This document shows, in pieces, positions 31,485 to 40,169 of a stretch of 40,507 bases of DNA; positions within the stretch are counted from its first letter, which is position 1; each line of letters opens with the position of its first letter. The stretch is from Streptosporangiaceae bacterium (GTDB taxonomy: Bacteria; Actinomycetota; Actinomycetes; Streptosporangiales; Streptosporangiaceae). Location: NCBI GenBank assembly GCA_030039095.1, contig JASHQP010000154.1, positions 1 to 40,507 of the forward strand, given 5' to 3'. Made by a program: the position numbers and the translations under genes. Below the pieces are notes generated by a model. That model ran no database searches. It was not told the DNA's origin and saw nothing but the letters and a program-made list of their open reading frames with translations.

Positions 31485-32935
31485 TCGACTGGGGATCGTT
31501 TGGGCATTTGCCCTCGGCCCGGGTGGCAGTTCAGGATTCCGTTTTGCCAGATCAGCTCTCCCCTGGAGATGGTGGCTGTCGGCCAGCCGTTTGCGCTGAG
31601 CCCTGCGTAGACGTCAAAGTCGCTGCGGGATTCAAGCATGGATTGTTCAACGGTTACTGGGTGCTTTGGTTCGAGCACGACGAGGTCGGCGTCGCTTCCG
31701 GGAGCGATCTGGCCTTTTCTGGGCCAGAGGCCGAAGAGCTTGCTGGGATTGGCAGAACTCACTTGCACGAAGTTCCGTATGCTCAGCCGTCCAGTGAGAA
31801 CGCCGACGCCGAAGAGGAGCGGGAAGGATGTCTGGACTCCGCCAAATCCTGCGGGCACCGGCAGGCGATTTTGAAGAGCACTCTGCTTCTCCTGAGTCAT
31901 CCGGGCTGTGTGGTCACTGCCAACGGTCTGGATGTGCCCTGAGTGCAGCCCATGCCACAGCGCTGACTGCTCTGATTTGGCCCGCAACGGTGGCAGGCAG
32001 ACGGCGAGCGCCGCTTCGCTGGGCGTTGCGTCGTACATGGAGTCGTCGAGGAACAGGTACGCAGGCCGGGTCTCGCAAAACACCGAGCTTCTCCGGCGCC
32101 GGGCAGCCACGACAGCTTGTAGCGCTGCGTCCGAGGAGATGTGGACGAAGTAGGCTGCCGCTTTCACTTCGCGCGCGTACCCAGCGACCCGTTCGACGGC
32201 CAAGGCCTCGACCGCGGCCGGGTAGGAGGCGCGCCAGGATCGGATGTCTTCATCGGGCGTTCTGGCCGCGGATTGCGCCGAATCGGCGCGCTGGCGCAGG
32301 AAGGAACTAAGGCCCATGTCTTCGGGATGGACTGCGACCAGCGATCCAGCCTGGGCGGCGGCGCTCAGCACGGCGATGAGGTCGGCATCGGCCAGGGCGA
32401 CCTCGGCCGGGCCGGTGAAGACTTTCACGCTGGTGAAGCCGTCATCAGCCAGAGCCTGGATCTCGGCCGGACTGGCTCCGCCGCGGATGTCGGTGATGAC
32501 CGGGTGAACTGAGTAGTCGATGACCGAATGGGCCCGTGCGCGGCTGGTCTCGTGGCCGACGGTATCCGTCAGAGACTGGCCCGGCTGCTGAAATACGTAG
32601 TTCACGACGGTCGTCACCCCGCCGGCGGCGGCGGCACGGGTTCCGGACTCCCAGTCGTCGGCGGTCTCCCGTTCATCAAGCGGGGTCTTGTTGCCGAAAT
32701 GGGTGTGCACGTCGACGCCACCGGGGACGACGTAGCAGCCCTCCGCTTCCACCTCAGTGGCGCCGTGGCCGCGGATGTGCCGGCTGACCTGGACGATCCG
32801 GCCCGCGCGGACTGCCACATCGGCGACCAGCGTCCGCTGGCCGCCGACCACCGTCCCGTTTCTGACGACGAGGTCGTAACTTTCTATGACCGCATTCCTT
32901 TCTCTCTCACGGGCCCGTCTTCCGGTTACCGCCAC
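31454..32935 (-). CDS. Hydantoinase/dihydropyrimidinase-type amidohydrolase, unusual start
   Basis: 493 residues from the GTG at 32935, or 477 from an ATA at 32887. Metal ligands: PGGVDVHTH (His77, His79), TSVKVFTG (Lys171, carbamylated), HISSD, and TVGSDHTAR (Asp). CETRPAYLFLDDSMY corresponds to the substrate-binding loop of D-hydantoinases. The body begins YDLVVRNGTVV, the usual N-terminus, so the real start should be close; no ATG, GTG or TTG is there in frame. ATA at 32887 lies eight bases after AGGA of a GAGAGAAAGGA box, whereas GTG 32935 overlaps the permease end by 10 bases and adds sixteen charged residues. Last gene of the ureide-uptake operon; it should open a cyclic amide imported by the transporter. 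Confidence 0.8.
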   Translation of the reverse strand: MAVTGRRARERERNAVIESYDLVVRNGTVVGGQRTLVADVAVRAGRIVQVSRHIRGHGATEVEAEGCYVVPGGVDVHTHFGNKTPLDERETADDWESGTRAAAAGGVTTVVNYVFQQPGQSLTDTVGHETSRARAHSVIDYSVHPVITDIRGGASPAEIQALADDGFTSVKVFTGPAEVALADADLIAVLSAAAQAGSLVAVHPEDMGLSSFLRQRADSAQSAARTPDEDIRSWRASYPAAVEALAVERVAGYAREVKAAAYFVHISSDAALQAVVAARRRRSSVFCETRPAYLFLDDSMYDATPSEAALAVCLPPLRAKSEQSALWHGLHSGHIQTVGSDHTARMTQEKQSALQNRLPVPAGFGGVQTSFPLLFGVGVLTGRLSIRNFVQVSSANPSKLFGLWPRKGQIAPGSDADLVVLEPKHPVTVEQSMLESRSDFDVYAGLSANGWPTATISRGELIWQNGILNCHPGRGQMPKRSPVDYTNLSLRNW

Positions 32936-33888
32936 AGCGATCGGAGGCTCGGCCGGCGGCCGCCGCTCACTTCCGCTAGCGCCACCGAGATGACCAGCGC
33001 CGCCCCGTAGAAGACGTCCTGGACGTAGGTCTGGGCTCCGAGAAGTTCCAGGCCGGTGATGCCGGTGACGAGGAAGTAGACCGCAACGAGCACGCCAGCT
33101 GGGGTAAATCGGCCCGGCACGATCGTCGTCGCGCCCAGGAAGGCCGCCGCGAAGCCCGGAAGCAGCAGCGAGGTGAACGATGACGGATCCGCTGAACCGG
33201 TCGTGCCGGCGATGAGCACTCCTGCTACGCCACCGAACAGCGCGGACACTATGAGTGCCCCGGCTCGGCACCTGCCTACCCGGATGCCGCTGAGCCGGGC
33301 TACTTCGCGAGAGCGCCCGACATAAAGGAGCCTGCGGCCGGACGGCACGAACGCGAGGTAGTAACCCAGGAGGCCGCACAGGGCGAGCCCGTAGTAGAAC
33401 TCCAGCGGGATCGTCAGGAAGGTGCTCGACACGACGGCATTTGACAGTGAGGTGGCGACCCCGCTGATGGCGGTGGAGTTGCTGATGAACAGTACGATCC
33501 CGCCGAGGAGGGTACCCATGCCCAGCGTGGCCACAATGCTCTCGACGCCCAGCGCGACTACGACAAAGGCATTCAGCGCGCCAACGGCCAGGCAGGACAG
33601 CATAGCGATGAGTATGGACGGGATGATCGCCCAGTGGTGATTGACGTTAAGGACGGCGGTCACCATTGCGCTGAGCCCGGCGACGGAGGCAATCGACAGG
33701 TCGTAGTCGCCGGCTGTCAGCGGGATGATGATGCCGAGGGCGATCACGAGCAGGCTCGCCTGTGAGGCGAACATGCTCGCGAAGTTGCTGACTGTCAGGA
33801 ATGTTGACGGGCGCAAAATCCCGAAAATGATGATGACGGCCAGCCAGACGATCGGCAGAACCAGCCGACCCGCAAGGCGAGAGCTCAT
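32926..33888 (-). CDS. RbsC-type ABC transporter permease
   Basis: 320 residues, about eight to ten membrane helices. Branched-type permease (BPD_transp_2) features: FASMFASQASLLVIALGIII, then LTAGDYDLSIASVAGL (the D-L-S-V/I motif), AFVVVALGVESIVATLGMGT and VSALFGGVAGVLIAG, all as in RbsC/XylH. ATG at 33888 follows GAGG at suitable distance; a longer in-frame start exists but begins with a non-typical charged sequence. It forms the channel for the adjacent double ATPase. Such transporters import pentoses, nucleosides or autoinducer-2; in this operon a ureide or nucleobase-like compound is more likely. Confidence 0.88.
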   Translation of the reverse strand: MSSRLAGRLVLPIVWLAVIIIFGILRPSTFLTVSNFASMFASQASLLVIALGIIIPLTAGDYDLSIASVAGLSAMVTAVLNVNHHWAIIPSILIAMLSCLAVGALNAFVVVALGVESIVATLGMGTLLGGIVLFISNSTAISGVATSLSNAVVSSTFLTIPLEFYYGLALCGLLGYYLAFVPSGRRLLYVGRSREVARLSGIRVGRCRAGALIVSALFGGVAGVLIAGTTGSADPSSFTSLLLPGFAAAFLGATTIVPGRFTPAGVLVAVYFLVTGITGLELLGAQTYVQDVFYGAALVISVALAEVSGGRRPSLRSLWR

Positions 33889-33961
33889 CTGATGCACCTC
33901 ACGAGGGTGATGAATTGCGCTGCCCCGGCAGCGGCCTGCATGGGCCGGCGCGCCGGGCCTG

Positions 33962-35542
33962 CTAGGCGGCCAGGCATGCTCGGGCAATCGCTTCGACGCT
34001 CAGCGCGTCCCGGCTGAGCTGAACTGCCACCTGGCCTCTGCTGAACACGATCACTCGGTCACATACCGAGGCGAGTTCCTCGAAATCGGTGGATGTCCAC
34101 ACCGTGTAACGGCGGGCGGCTCCGGCCTGGATCAGCCGCCACAAGGTCGCGCGGGCTCCAATGTCTACCCCGCGGGTGGGTTCGCTGAGCAGCAGGACGC
34201 GGGGCGAGAGCTCCAGCATCTTGCCGAGGAGCTCCTTCTGCTGGTTTCCTCCCGAGAGCGCCTGGACGGCGAGCTGGGGATCGGGCGGCGACACGGTCAG
34301 GGCTTCCGCGGCTTCCCGGCTGTGACGCCTGACCCGCCGCCAGTGGATCATGCCCCGGCTGAAGAACCGGCGCAGAACCAGCATCGGCAGATTCTCATAG
34401 GTAGGCAGGCTGGCGATCAGGCCCTGGGCGAGACGGTCTGGCGGAACCCATGCCACGCCGCGGCGGATGGCCGCACCCGGGGTCAGGCCCGGGATGTTCC
34501 AGGTGTCGTCGCCGATAGAGACCGTTCCGGAGGTGACGGCACGGGCCCCGGCAAGGGCCTCAACCGTTTCCTCGTGCCCTGCACCGACCAGGCCGGTCAG
34601 GCCGACCACCTCGCCGGGGTCAATCTCGAATCCGACGCCGTGTACCCGTTCGGCCGTGAGCGCGGTGACCCGCAGCGGCTCGCGGACGACGGATTCAGGC
34701 TGCTGGCCGGCTGCCAGCCGCATCTCGTCGAGTTGCGCAGGCGCCGAGGCCGTGGTCCCGACCAGAAGCGAGCTGAGCTCCTCCAGGGTCACCTCGTTCG
34801 TCTGCCTGGTCGCGATCGTCGCGCCGTTGCGCAGCACGGTGACAGAATCGGCCAGTTCCAGCACCTCGGTGAGGTCATGTGATACGACCACGACGGCGTC
34901 CCCGCGCGCGGTCAGCTGGCGCATTGCCCGGTAGAGCTCGCTGACTTCCCGCCGGGCCAGGTACCCGGTGAGCTCGTCGCAGAACAGGATCCGGCCGCCC
35001 TCCTCGCCAAGTGTGGCGAATGCCCGCGCGGCCGCGACCAGTGCCCTGTCCACCTGGCGCAGGCTGCCAGTCAGCTTGGTGAGCGGCAGGTCAGCGCCGA
35101 GGGCGCGCAGGTCGCGCTGAGCGGCCAGGCGTTCCTGCCGCCAGTCGATGAACGGCTTCCCCCGGCGCGCGGCCAGCCTGGTCAGGCACATGTTTTCCAG
35201 GACCGACAGGGAGTCGATGAGACCGAGATCCTGGTGGATGAACGCCAGGCCCAGGCTTGCGGGCGAGCCAGGCGGGATGGGCAACGCTACCTCTTGCCCG
35301 CGAATCAGCAGCCGCCCCCCGTCCGGGTCGTGGTAGCCAGCCAGCGTCCTGATGAAGGTGGACTTGCCCGACCCGTTGTGACCCACCAGGGCATGGATTT
35401 CGCCGGCCCGGACCTGAAGATCACCGCGCACCAGCGCTTTGGTAGTCCCGAAGGCCTTGGCGAAGTTGCGCGCATCCACAAGAACCTGCGCCGGGGACCG
35501 GCCGCCGCTCTGCCCCCCGGTCTCAGCGTCATCCTGGCTCAT
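33962..35542 (-). CDS. RbsA/MglA-type double ATP-binding protein
   Basis: 526 residues with two nucleotide-binding domains, as usual for sugar-type importers. Domain 1: Walker A GHNGSGKS at 54-61, FIHQDLGLIDSLSV (Q-loop), a degenerate signature LTGSLRQ at 157-163, Walker B ILFCDE at 185-190, VSHDL. Domain 2: degenerate Walker A LVGAGHEE at 318-325 as normal for the family, signature LSGGNQQK at 429-436, and Walker B region LLLSEPTRGVD at 450-460 where Ser453 replaces the usual Asp. Domain 1 could hydrolyse ATP at its own Walker A with the domain 2 signature; the Ser suggests the second site is further weakened. ATG at 35542. Confidence 0.88.
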   Translation of the reverse strand: MSQDDAETGGQSGGRSPAQVLVDARNFAKAFGTTKALVRGDLQVRAGEIHALVGHNGSGKSTFIRTLAGYHDPDGGRLLIRGQEVALPIPPGSPASLGLAFIHQDLGLIDSLSVLENMCLTRLAARRGKPFIDWRQERLAAQRDLRALGADLPLTKLTGSLRQVDRALVAAARAFATLGEEGGRILFCDELTGYLARREVSELYRAMRQLTARGDAVVVVSHDLTEVLELADSVTVLRNGATIATRQTNEVTLEELSSLLVGTTASAPAQLDEMRLAAGQQPESVVREPLRVTALTAERVHGVGFEIDPGEVVGLTGLVGAGHEETVEALAGARAVTSGTVSIGDDTWNIPGLTPGAAIRRGVAWVPPDRLAQGLIASLPTYENLPMLVLRRFFSRGMIHWRRVRRHSREAAEALTVSPPDPQLAVQALSGGNQQKELLGKMLELSPRVLLLSEPTRGVDIGARATLWRLIQAGAARRYTVWTSTDFEELASVCDRVIVFSRGQVAVQLSRDALSVEAIARACLAA

Positions 35543-35587
35543 CAGCCCCAGCCGCTTCCCTCACATGAGGACCGGCGAGGCCTGACT

Positions 35588-36751
35588 TCATGACAGCCCC
35601 CACAGCTTCAGGAAGCCGGATTCGAAACCCGAGCCGTAGCCTTGCGTCAGCGACGGGGGGCTGCCTGCCTGGCTGATGTTCCCGCTGAACCAGATCCGGA
35701 CCGGGTTGCTGTCCTTGACGGTCGGCTGGCCGGCCAGGAGCCGGAATGCCTGGTCCATGGAGGAATAGGCAATCCATGGAGCGGATTCGCCTACGTCCAT
35801 GGTCACAAAGTTGTTGGACTGGATGTTCCCGAGGATTGCGGGCGTGCCGTTGTAAGTAGCGATGCCCACGCCCTTGGACCTGCCTTCCAGGCGCAGCGCT
35901 GCGACCGTGGCGGGCACCATCCCGTCGATCTGGTCAACCACATAGTTGAGCTTGGGCATCGCCTGGATAGCGCCTTGCAATGCAGTCTGGAACGCTGGTG
36001 TGCCCAGGTCGGTGATGGGAAGCGTGAGGATCTTCACCTTGCACTTGGAGCAGTCCTTGTGGAAGACCGCCTGCATTGAGCTGACCATCCCCGCGGTGAT
36101 GGGAACTTCGGAAAGCACGGGCGCAAGGATGACCCCCTTGCCACCGGTCTTCAGCGTCGCCCACTGGGCCATCAGCGTGGCGGCGACGTTGAAGGGCGCG
36201 GTCTCGAGCCCGCTGACACCGGCAGCACAAGCGGTGCAGGTGGGCGGTGGCGGGCTGGAGTTGTCGTAGAAGTGCGTCACCAGGACCGGGATGCCCGCCT
36301 TCTTGGCCGCGGCCAGTTGCGGCTGCAGTTCACCGGGATCAGGTGCCGCGCTCAATATGATCAGATCTGGGTGCTGGGAGATCGCCTCACTCATGCCCTG
36401 CGCCCATTGGCTGACCTGACCCTGGTTGGCGTAAATCGTGAGCTTGATCCCTGCCTTCTTGGCGATCTGGGTCATGACCGTGTTGAGCTCGTTGTTGAAG
36501 GCATTCGGGATTTCCGGGATGACGAACACATGCTTGCCCGCAAGCGCCCGCACGTTGATGGCCGGACCGGGCGCGGTCCAGCCGGGAACAGACTCATATT
36601 TCGCGATCGCGCTGTTCAACGCCGATGTCTGCGAGGATGACAACGCGCTGCTGCCCGTCGACTGCGTTCCGCCGCTGGATCCGCACGCTGCCGCCGTCAC
36701 CGTGAGCCCGGCCGCCAGGGTCATGCTCAGTAGGGTCCTAAAAACTCTCAT
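35588..36751 (-). CDS. Substrate-binding lipoprotein, sugar-type (PeripBP_4) fold
   Basis: 387 residues. Signal peptide with lipobox TAAACGSSG (Cys23), a Ser/Thr-rich linker, then a periplasmic-binding type I fold: KHVFVIPEIPNAFNNELNTV near 73-92, DLIILSAAPDPGELQPQLAA (129-148), a G-I-P-V-L-V-T strand and GVGIATYNGTPAI in the C lobe. Besides the lipidated Cys there are two C-x-x-C pairs, Cys172/Cys175 and Cys234/Cys237 (DCSKCKV), likely disulphides outside the cell. A strong GGGAGGA stands before the ATG at 36751. It collects the substrate for the ATPase and permease encoded downstream. Confidence 0.88.
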   Translation of the reverse strand: MRVFRTLLSMTLAAGLTVTAAACGSSGGTQSTGSSALSSSQTSALNSAIAKYESVPGWTAPGPAINVRALAGKHVFVIPEIPNAFNNELNTVMTQIAKKAGIKLTIYANQGQVSQWAQGMSEAISQHPDLIILSAAPDPGELQPQLAAAKKAGIPVLVTHFYDNSSPPPPTCTACAAGVSGLETAPFNVAATLMAQWATLKTGGKGVILAPVLSEVPITAGMVSSMQAVFHKDCSKCKVKILTLPITDLGTPAFQTALQGAIQAMPKLNYVVDQIDGMVPATVAALRLEGRSKGVGIATYNGTPAILGNIQSNNFVTMDVGESAPWIAYSSMDQAFRLLAGQPTVKDSNPVRIWFSGNISQAGSPPSLTQGYGSGFESGFLKLWGLS

Positions 36752-36778
36752 TCGGTCCTCCCTTTTTAAGTTCAGCCC

Positions 36779-36807
36779 ATGGGTTGCCGCCGCTGGCAGG
36801 CACCCAT
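36779..36807 (-). terminator. Intercistronic hairpin between hydantoinase and binding-protein genes
   Basis: ATGGGTTGCC and GGCACCCAT (plus-strand order) can pair with a single bulged base around a ten-base loop. It lies in the 94-base gap between the hydantoinase stop and the binding-protein gene. There is no following U-run on the transcribed strand, so it may be a weak terminator/attenuator or an RNA-stability element that sets the higher amount of binding protein. Confidence 0.35.
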
Positions 36808-36845
36808 CTCGCCGCTGTAGGCGAGCCAGCGGATGCCCGCCGCAC

Positions 36846-38267
36846 CTACCAGGGGCCGACCGCGTCGCTGGCGAGATAGCCCGGCCCGGGCCCGGGGTCG
36901 GAAAAGATCCCGTCGTCCACCACGACGCGGCCGCTGGAGATGACCCACAGCGGCCACGCAACCGGCTCGTGGTCGGCATAGGGCTCAATGTCAGTCGGCA
37001 TGTGCATGTCACTGCTGCGCAGGCTGCGCCGGTTGCGCTGCGGATCGATGATCATGATGTCGGCGTCCGAGCCGACCGCTATGGTCCCCTTCCGGGGGTA
37101 GATTCCGTTGAGCCGGGCAGGCGTCGCACACAGCATGCCGACGACCTGCGGCCATGAGACCGACCGCCGCACGGCCAGCTCGTCGATCATCAACGGCATC
37201 CGGGTCTCCACTCCCGGCAGTCCGAAGGGTGCCTGGCGCACGTCTTGCCGCCGGTACTTCTGCTCGCGGGTGAAGCAGCAGTGATCGCTGCCGACTGCGT
37301 CGATCTGGCCAGCGCCGGCCGATTCCATCAACTGCGCGGTCACGGCTTTGTCGCGCAGCGGTGGGCAGCACAAGTACTCCGGCCCCGCTGGCGAGCGGTA
37401 CTTCTCGTCGGTCAGCAGCAGGTAATGCGGGCAGGTCTCGGCGTAGGCGTGCAGACCCCGGCCGCGGGCTGCACGCACATCGGCTAGCGACAGCGGCGAG
37501 CTGAGATGGACAAAGTAAACCGGCGCGCCCAGGGCCTCGGCCACGGTCAGAACCTGCCGGACCGCGACCACCTCGACGTCGATCGGTCGCATCACATGGT
37601 GCTCGGCAGAAACCGAGCGGTGGCGGGCCTCGTGGTCAGCCTGCAGCCGGAATACCAGCGGATCCCACTCAGCATGCACGTAAGTGAGGCCGCCGGCGTC
37701 ACGCATGCTGCACAGCACCTGGAAGATCTGATCGTCCGTCGCCATGAACGCGTCGCGGTAGGTCGTGAAAACTTTCACCGTACGGATCCCGCGCTCCACC
37801 ATGCCAGCCAGCTGCGCAGCCACGTCGCCGCGGAAGGCCTGAGTGACACATCCGTGCAGGGCCACCTGGCAGCGCGCCGAGGCCGCCAGGCGGATGCGCT
37901 CGTCGACGGCCTCGAGTGGGCTGAGCCCACGGTCAGGAATGGCGAAATCGACCATCGTGGTCGTGCCGCCCACTAGGGCGGCAATGCTCGCATCCGCATG
38001 CCCATCGGCCGTCTGATACTCACCGAGACTGGTCGCAACATGCACATGAGGGTCCACGCCACCGGGCAGGACCTGGCAACCGGCCGCGTCGATAATCTTG
38101 GTCTCCTGGCCAAGATCAGGAAGCGGGGCATCGGGGGCCAGAATGGCCGTGATCTGGCCATGTTGCGCCACCACGGTTGCGTCCCGGCAATCGGCCGCGT
38201 TCACGACCGTGCCGCCCTTGATGACAACAGCAGGCAACTGAGCCGGGCCGGCGTCTGGCGTGCTCAT
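36846..38267 (-). CDS. Hydantoinase/dihydroorotase-type cyclic amidohydrolase
   Basis: 473 residues. Metal centre: PGGVDPHVH (His74, His76), RTVKVFTTYR with Lys165 as carbamylated ligand, YVHAEWD (His198), FVHLSSP (His254), AVGSDHC (Asp328). ETCPHYLLLTDEKY at 277-290 is the hydantoinase/dihydropyrimidinase substrate loop. It opens a cyclic amide such as a hydantoin, dihydropyrimidine or allantoin. ATG at 38267 follows GGAGG and overlaps the stop of the GntR gene by four bases, so expression follows the regulator. It is a paralogue of the amidohydrolase at the other end of the same operon, suggesting two ring substrates or D/L forms. Confidence 0.87.
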   Translation of the reverse strand: MSTPDAGPAQLPAVVIKGGTVVNAADCRDATVVAQHGQITAILAPDAPLPDLGQETKIIDAAGCQVLPGGVDPHVHVATSLGEYQTADGHADASIAALVGGTTTMVDFAIPDRGLSPLEAVDERIRLAASARCQVALHGCVTQAFRGDVAAQLAGMVERGIRTVKVFTTYRDAFMATDDQIFQVLCSMRDAGGLTYVHAEWDPLVFRLQADHEARHRSVSAEHHVMRPIDVEVVAVRQVLTVAEALGAPVYFVHLSSPLSLADVRAARGRGLHAYAETCPHYLLLTDEKYRSPAGPEYLCCPPLRDKAVTAQLMESAGAGQIDAVGSDHCCFTREQKYRRQDVRQAPFGLPGVETRMPLMIDELAVRRSVSWPQVVGMLCATPARLNGIYPRKGTIAVGSDADIMIIDPQRNRRSLRSSDMHMPTDIEPYADHEPVAWPLWVISSGRVVVDDGIFSDPGPGPGYLASDAVGPW

Positions 38268-39019
38268 ATGGCCCTCCTTCCGGGCTGGCCATCGCCGTCC
38301 GCGACTCCAGCCGGGCCGAACAAGAGGTCACGCAATCCGGCCAGGTGGGCACGCAATAGCGCAGTTGCCTGCTCCGCATCCCGCTGCGCCAGCGCGGCGA
38401 CAATCGACTCGTGCTCGGCAACCTGCTGCCTTCGGACCGCCTCCGAACGCATCGCCGACTGGTTGAGCAGCACCCACAGCGGATGCAGCTCATAGGACGC
38501 CAGGTTGCCGATCACGTTGGCCAGAATCGAGTTACCCGACATCGCAGCCAGCCTGGTATGGAAGGCCAGGCCGACCCGGGCAAAATCAGCGGTCGCGAAA
38601 GGCCCGGCCGCCGAAGCCGCGAACTCATCATTGGTTTGCCGTAGCCCCTGCAACGGCTGTTCGCTGAGACGCTCGACCACAAGCGGCATCAGCGCAGGCT
38701 CGGTATGACAGCGCGCCTCGATCAGCTCCCGCGGCCGGCTCAGAACCTCCGGAAGATCAGCCGGAAGAACGGTCAGCCGGCTGGCACTGACCCGCACGCC
38801 AGATCCACGGGTACTGGTGACCACACCGGCCACCTCCAGCGCGACCAGCGCCTCGCGGACCGTCGGCCTGCTGACCGACATGGTCCGGGCGATCTCACGG
38901 TCAGACGGCAGCAGCGCCCCCGATTCGTAGATGCCGTTGTCGATGTCGCTGAGAATCACCTGCGCAACCCGCAAGTACTGGCGGTGCGCATCGGGCCGCG
39001 AGGCAGTGTGGCTAGACAT
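38264..39019 (-). CDS. GntR/FadR-family transcriptional regulator
   Basis: 251 residues. Winged HTH at about 12-80: YLRVAQVILSDIDNGIYESG, LLPSDREIARTMSVSRPTVR (37-56), EALVALEVAGVVTSTRGSGV. The C-terminal FCD helical domain (about 100-240) includes F-A-R-V-G-L-A-F-H-T-R-L-A-A-M-S-G-N and the late VAEHESIVAALAQRDAEQAT, whose Asp/His residues form the metal/ligand pocket of this group. First gene of the operon for ureide uptake and hydrolysis and its likely local repressor, with a palindrome at its own -10 box. Confidence 0.9.
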   Translation of the reverse strand: MSSHTASRPDAHRQYLRVAQVILSDIDNGIYESGALLPSDREIARTMSVSRPTVREALVALEVAGVVTSTRGSGVRVSASRLTVLPADLPEVLSRPRELIEARCHTEPALMPLVVERLSEQPLQGLRQTNDEFAASAAGPFATADFARVGLAFHTRLAAMSGNSILANVIGNLASYELHPLWVLLNQSAMRSEAVRRQQVAEHESIVAALAQRDAEQATALLRAHLAGLRDLLFGPAGVADGDGQPGRRAI

Positions 39020-39029
39020 GTTGCAGAAA

Positions 39030-39059
39030 GTTATATAACCACCTAATCAAGCGTGTCAA
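39030..39059 (-). promoter_or_regulatory. Promoter with overlapping palindrome, GntR operon
   Basis: On the minus strand TTGACA (39059-39054) and TATAAC (39035-39030) are spaced by 18 bases, giving a start about five bases before the ATG at 39019. GTTATATAAC at 39030-39039 is a perfect ten-base palindrome that covers the -10. The position predicts autorepression by the FadR-type protein and a nearly leaderless mRNA. Confidence 0.6.
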
Positions 39060-39543
39060 TGATCGTTATCTCCGGCAGAGCCGCCGCTCGGCGCCGAGTC
39101 GGCGGACAGACCTCGCCAGGTGCATGTCGCCAGTCTGGACAACCTGCAGACGGCGAACGCCGCCTTGGTTGCCCAGGCCAGCGCCGGAGACGGGGAACGT
39201 CTCCGGCAGCTCACCGAGTCCTGCCGCTGCGATCTGACCGCGCACTAGGCACCGGTTGCTGGCCGCGCTGGAAGACGCCCGAGGTGACGACGTCGGGCGC
39301 ACCGCCCGCTGGGCACTGGACCGGCGAGCGCGCCGCAACCGACATCCTCACCCTCGCCCGCAAAGAACGGGCCTTCGCCTCCCCGGCTCGCTAATCACCC
39401 GCCAAGGCGGCCAGCACCTCCTCTACGGCAGCGCCCTTGCCCTCGCCGCCGCCCTCCAAGCATGGTCGCGACACGCCGGCACACGCCTCACCGACCTGGC
39501 ACGCACCGTCATCCGCTAAAGCCGATACCCTGCCCGGCCATCA
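39060..39543. other. Unrecognised, coding-like but broken stretch
   Basis: Several short frames look partly coding. One plus-strand frame around 39121-39248 reads VASLDNLQTANAALVAQAS and ends at a TAG; another at 39256-39519 ends with QHLLYGSALALAAALQAWSR and LARTVIR. They are in different frames and neither has a convincing start or a family I recognise. The region is probably a decayed gene next to the IS3 and serine-hydrolase remnants. Confidence 0.35.
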
Positions 39544-39978
39544 GTGGCCAGTGTTGCGACGATGGCTGGAATCCGCCGAAAAACAATGGGGCCAGTTGGG
39601 GTTGACACAGCCATCCTGCTCGCCGACGGCGCCCTCGACGGCACCCGGATCCTTGCCGGGGCAAGCGTCGAGGCCATGATGACGAGCCAGATCGGCGACA
39701 TCGAGCTCGTTCGCGCGCCAACCGTCGATCCGCCGCTCTGTGCAGACCTAGACTTCCCGGCCGGTGCTACCTGGGGTCTCGGCCTGATGGCCTCAGCTGG
39801 TGAGAACCCCGGGATGAGGCCAGCCGGTTCGGCCGGCTGGTTCGGAGTCCGCAACACACAGCAGTGGATCGACCCGACAAACGGCACTGCTGTCGGGCTC
39901 TATGCACAGACCCCCCCGTTCCGCGAGCCAAAGATCTTAGAGCTGTTCGAGGCGTTCGAGCGGTATCTCTACACATAG
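39544..39978 (+). pseudogene. C-terminal remnant of a beta-lactamase-family serine hydrolase
   Basis: From about 39600 the frame reads ILLADGALDGTRILAGASVE, then MMTSQIGD, ATWGLGLM, GWFGVRNTQQWIDPTNGTAV and LYAQTPPF followed by an E-L-F-E-A-F-E-R end. This is the usual last third of class C beta-lactamase-like esterases (EstB type, about 400 residues), including the G-W-x-G strand that corresponds to the K-T-G region. The S-x-x-K nucleophile domain is absent, so the product cannot be active. The residues before about 39600 do not belong to the family. Confidence 0.6.
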
Positions 39979-40169
39979 CTTCTGCCCGCCGACCAACTGA
40001 GGCCCGGCGGGCAACCCAGGCGTGCCGAGCTGTTTCCAGATCAGCGCCTTCTGCGCGCGGGCCACAACCGAACCGGAGCCGCACCGAACGGCGGCTACGT
40101 GCGTCCGGCAGCACACGCCTGCAGTCAGTGCTAATCACTGAGCGTATTGGATCATCGGGCTGAAGTCCG

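Noticed and set aside
35559..35570. CCTCACATGAGG repeat between binding-protein and ATPase genes as an operator
   Set aside because: Five-base arms with a two-base loop inside an operon; more likely chance or a minor RNA fold, with no regulator argument.
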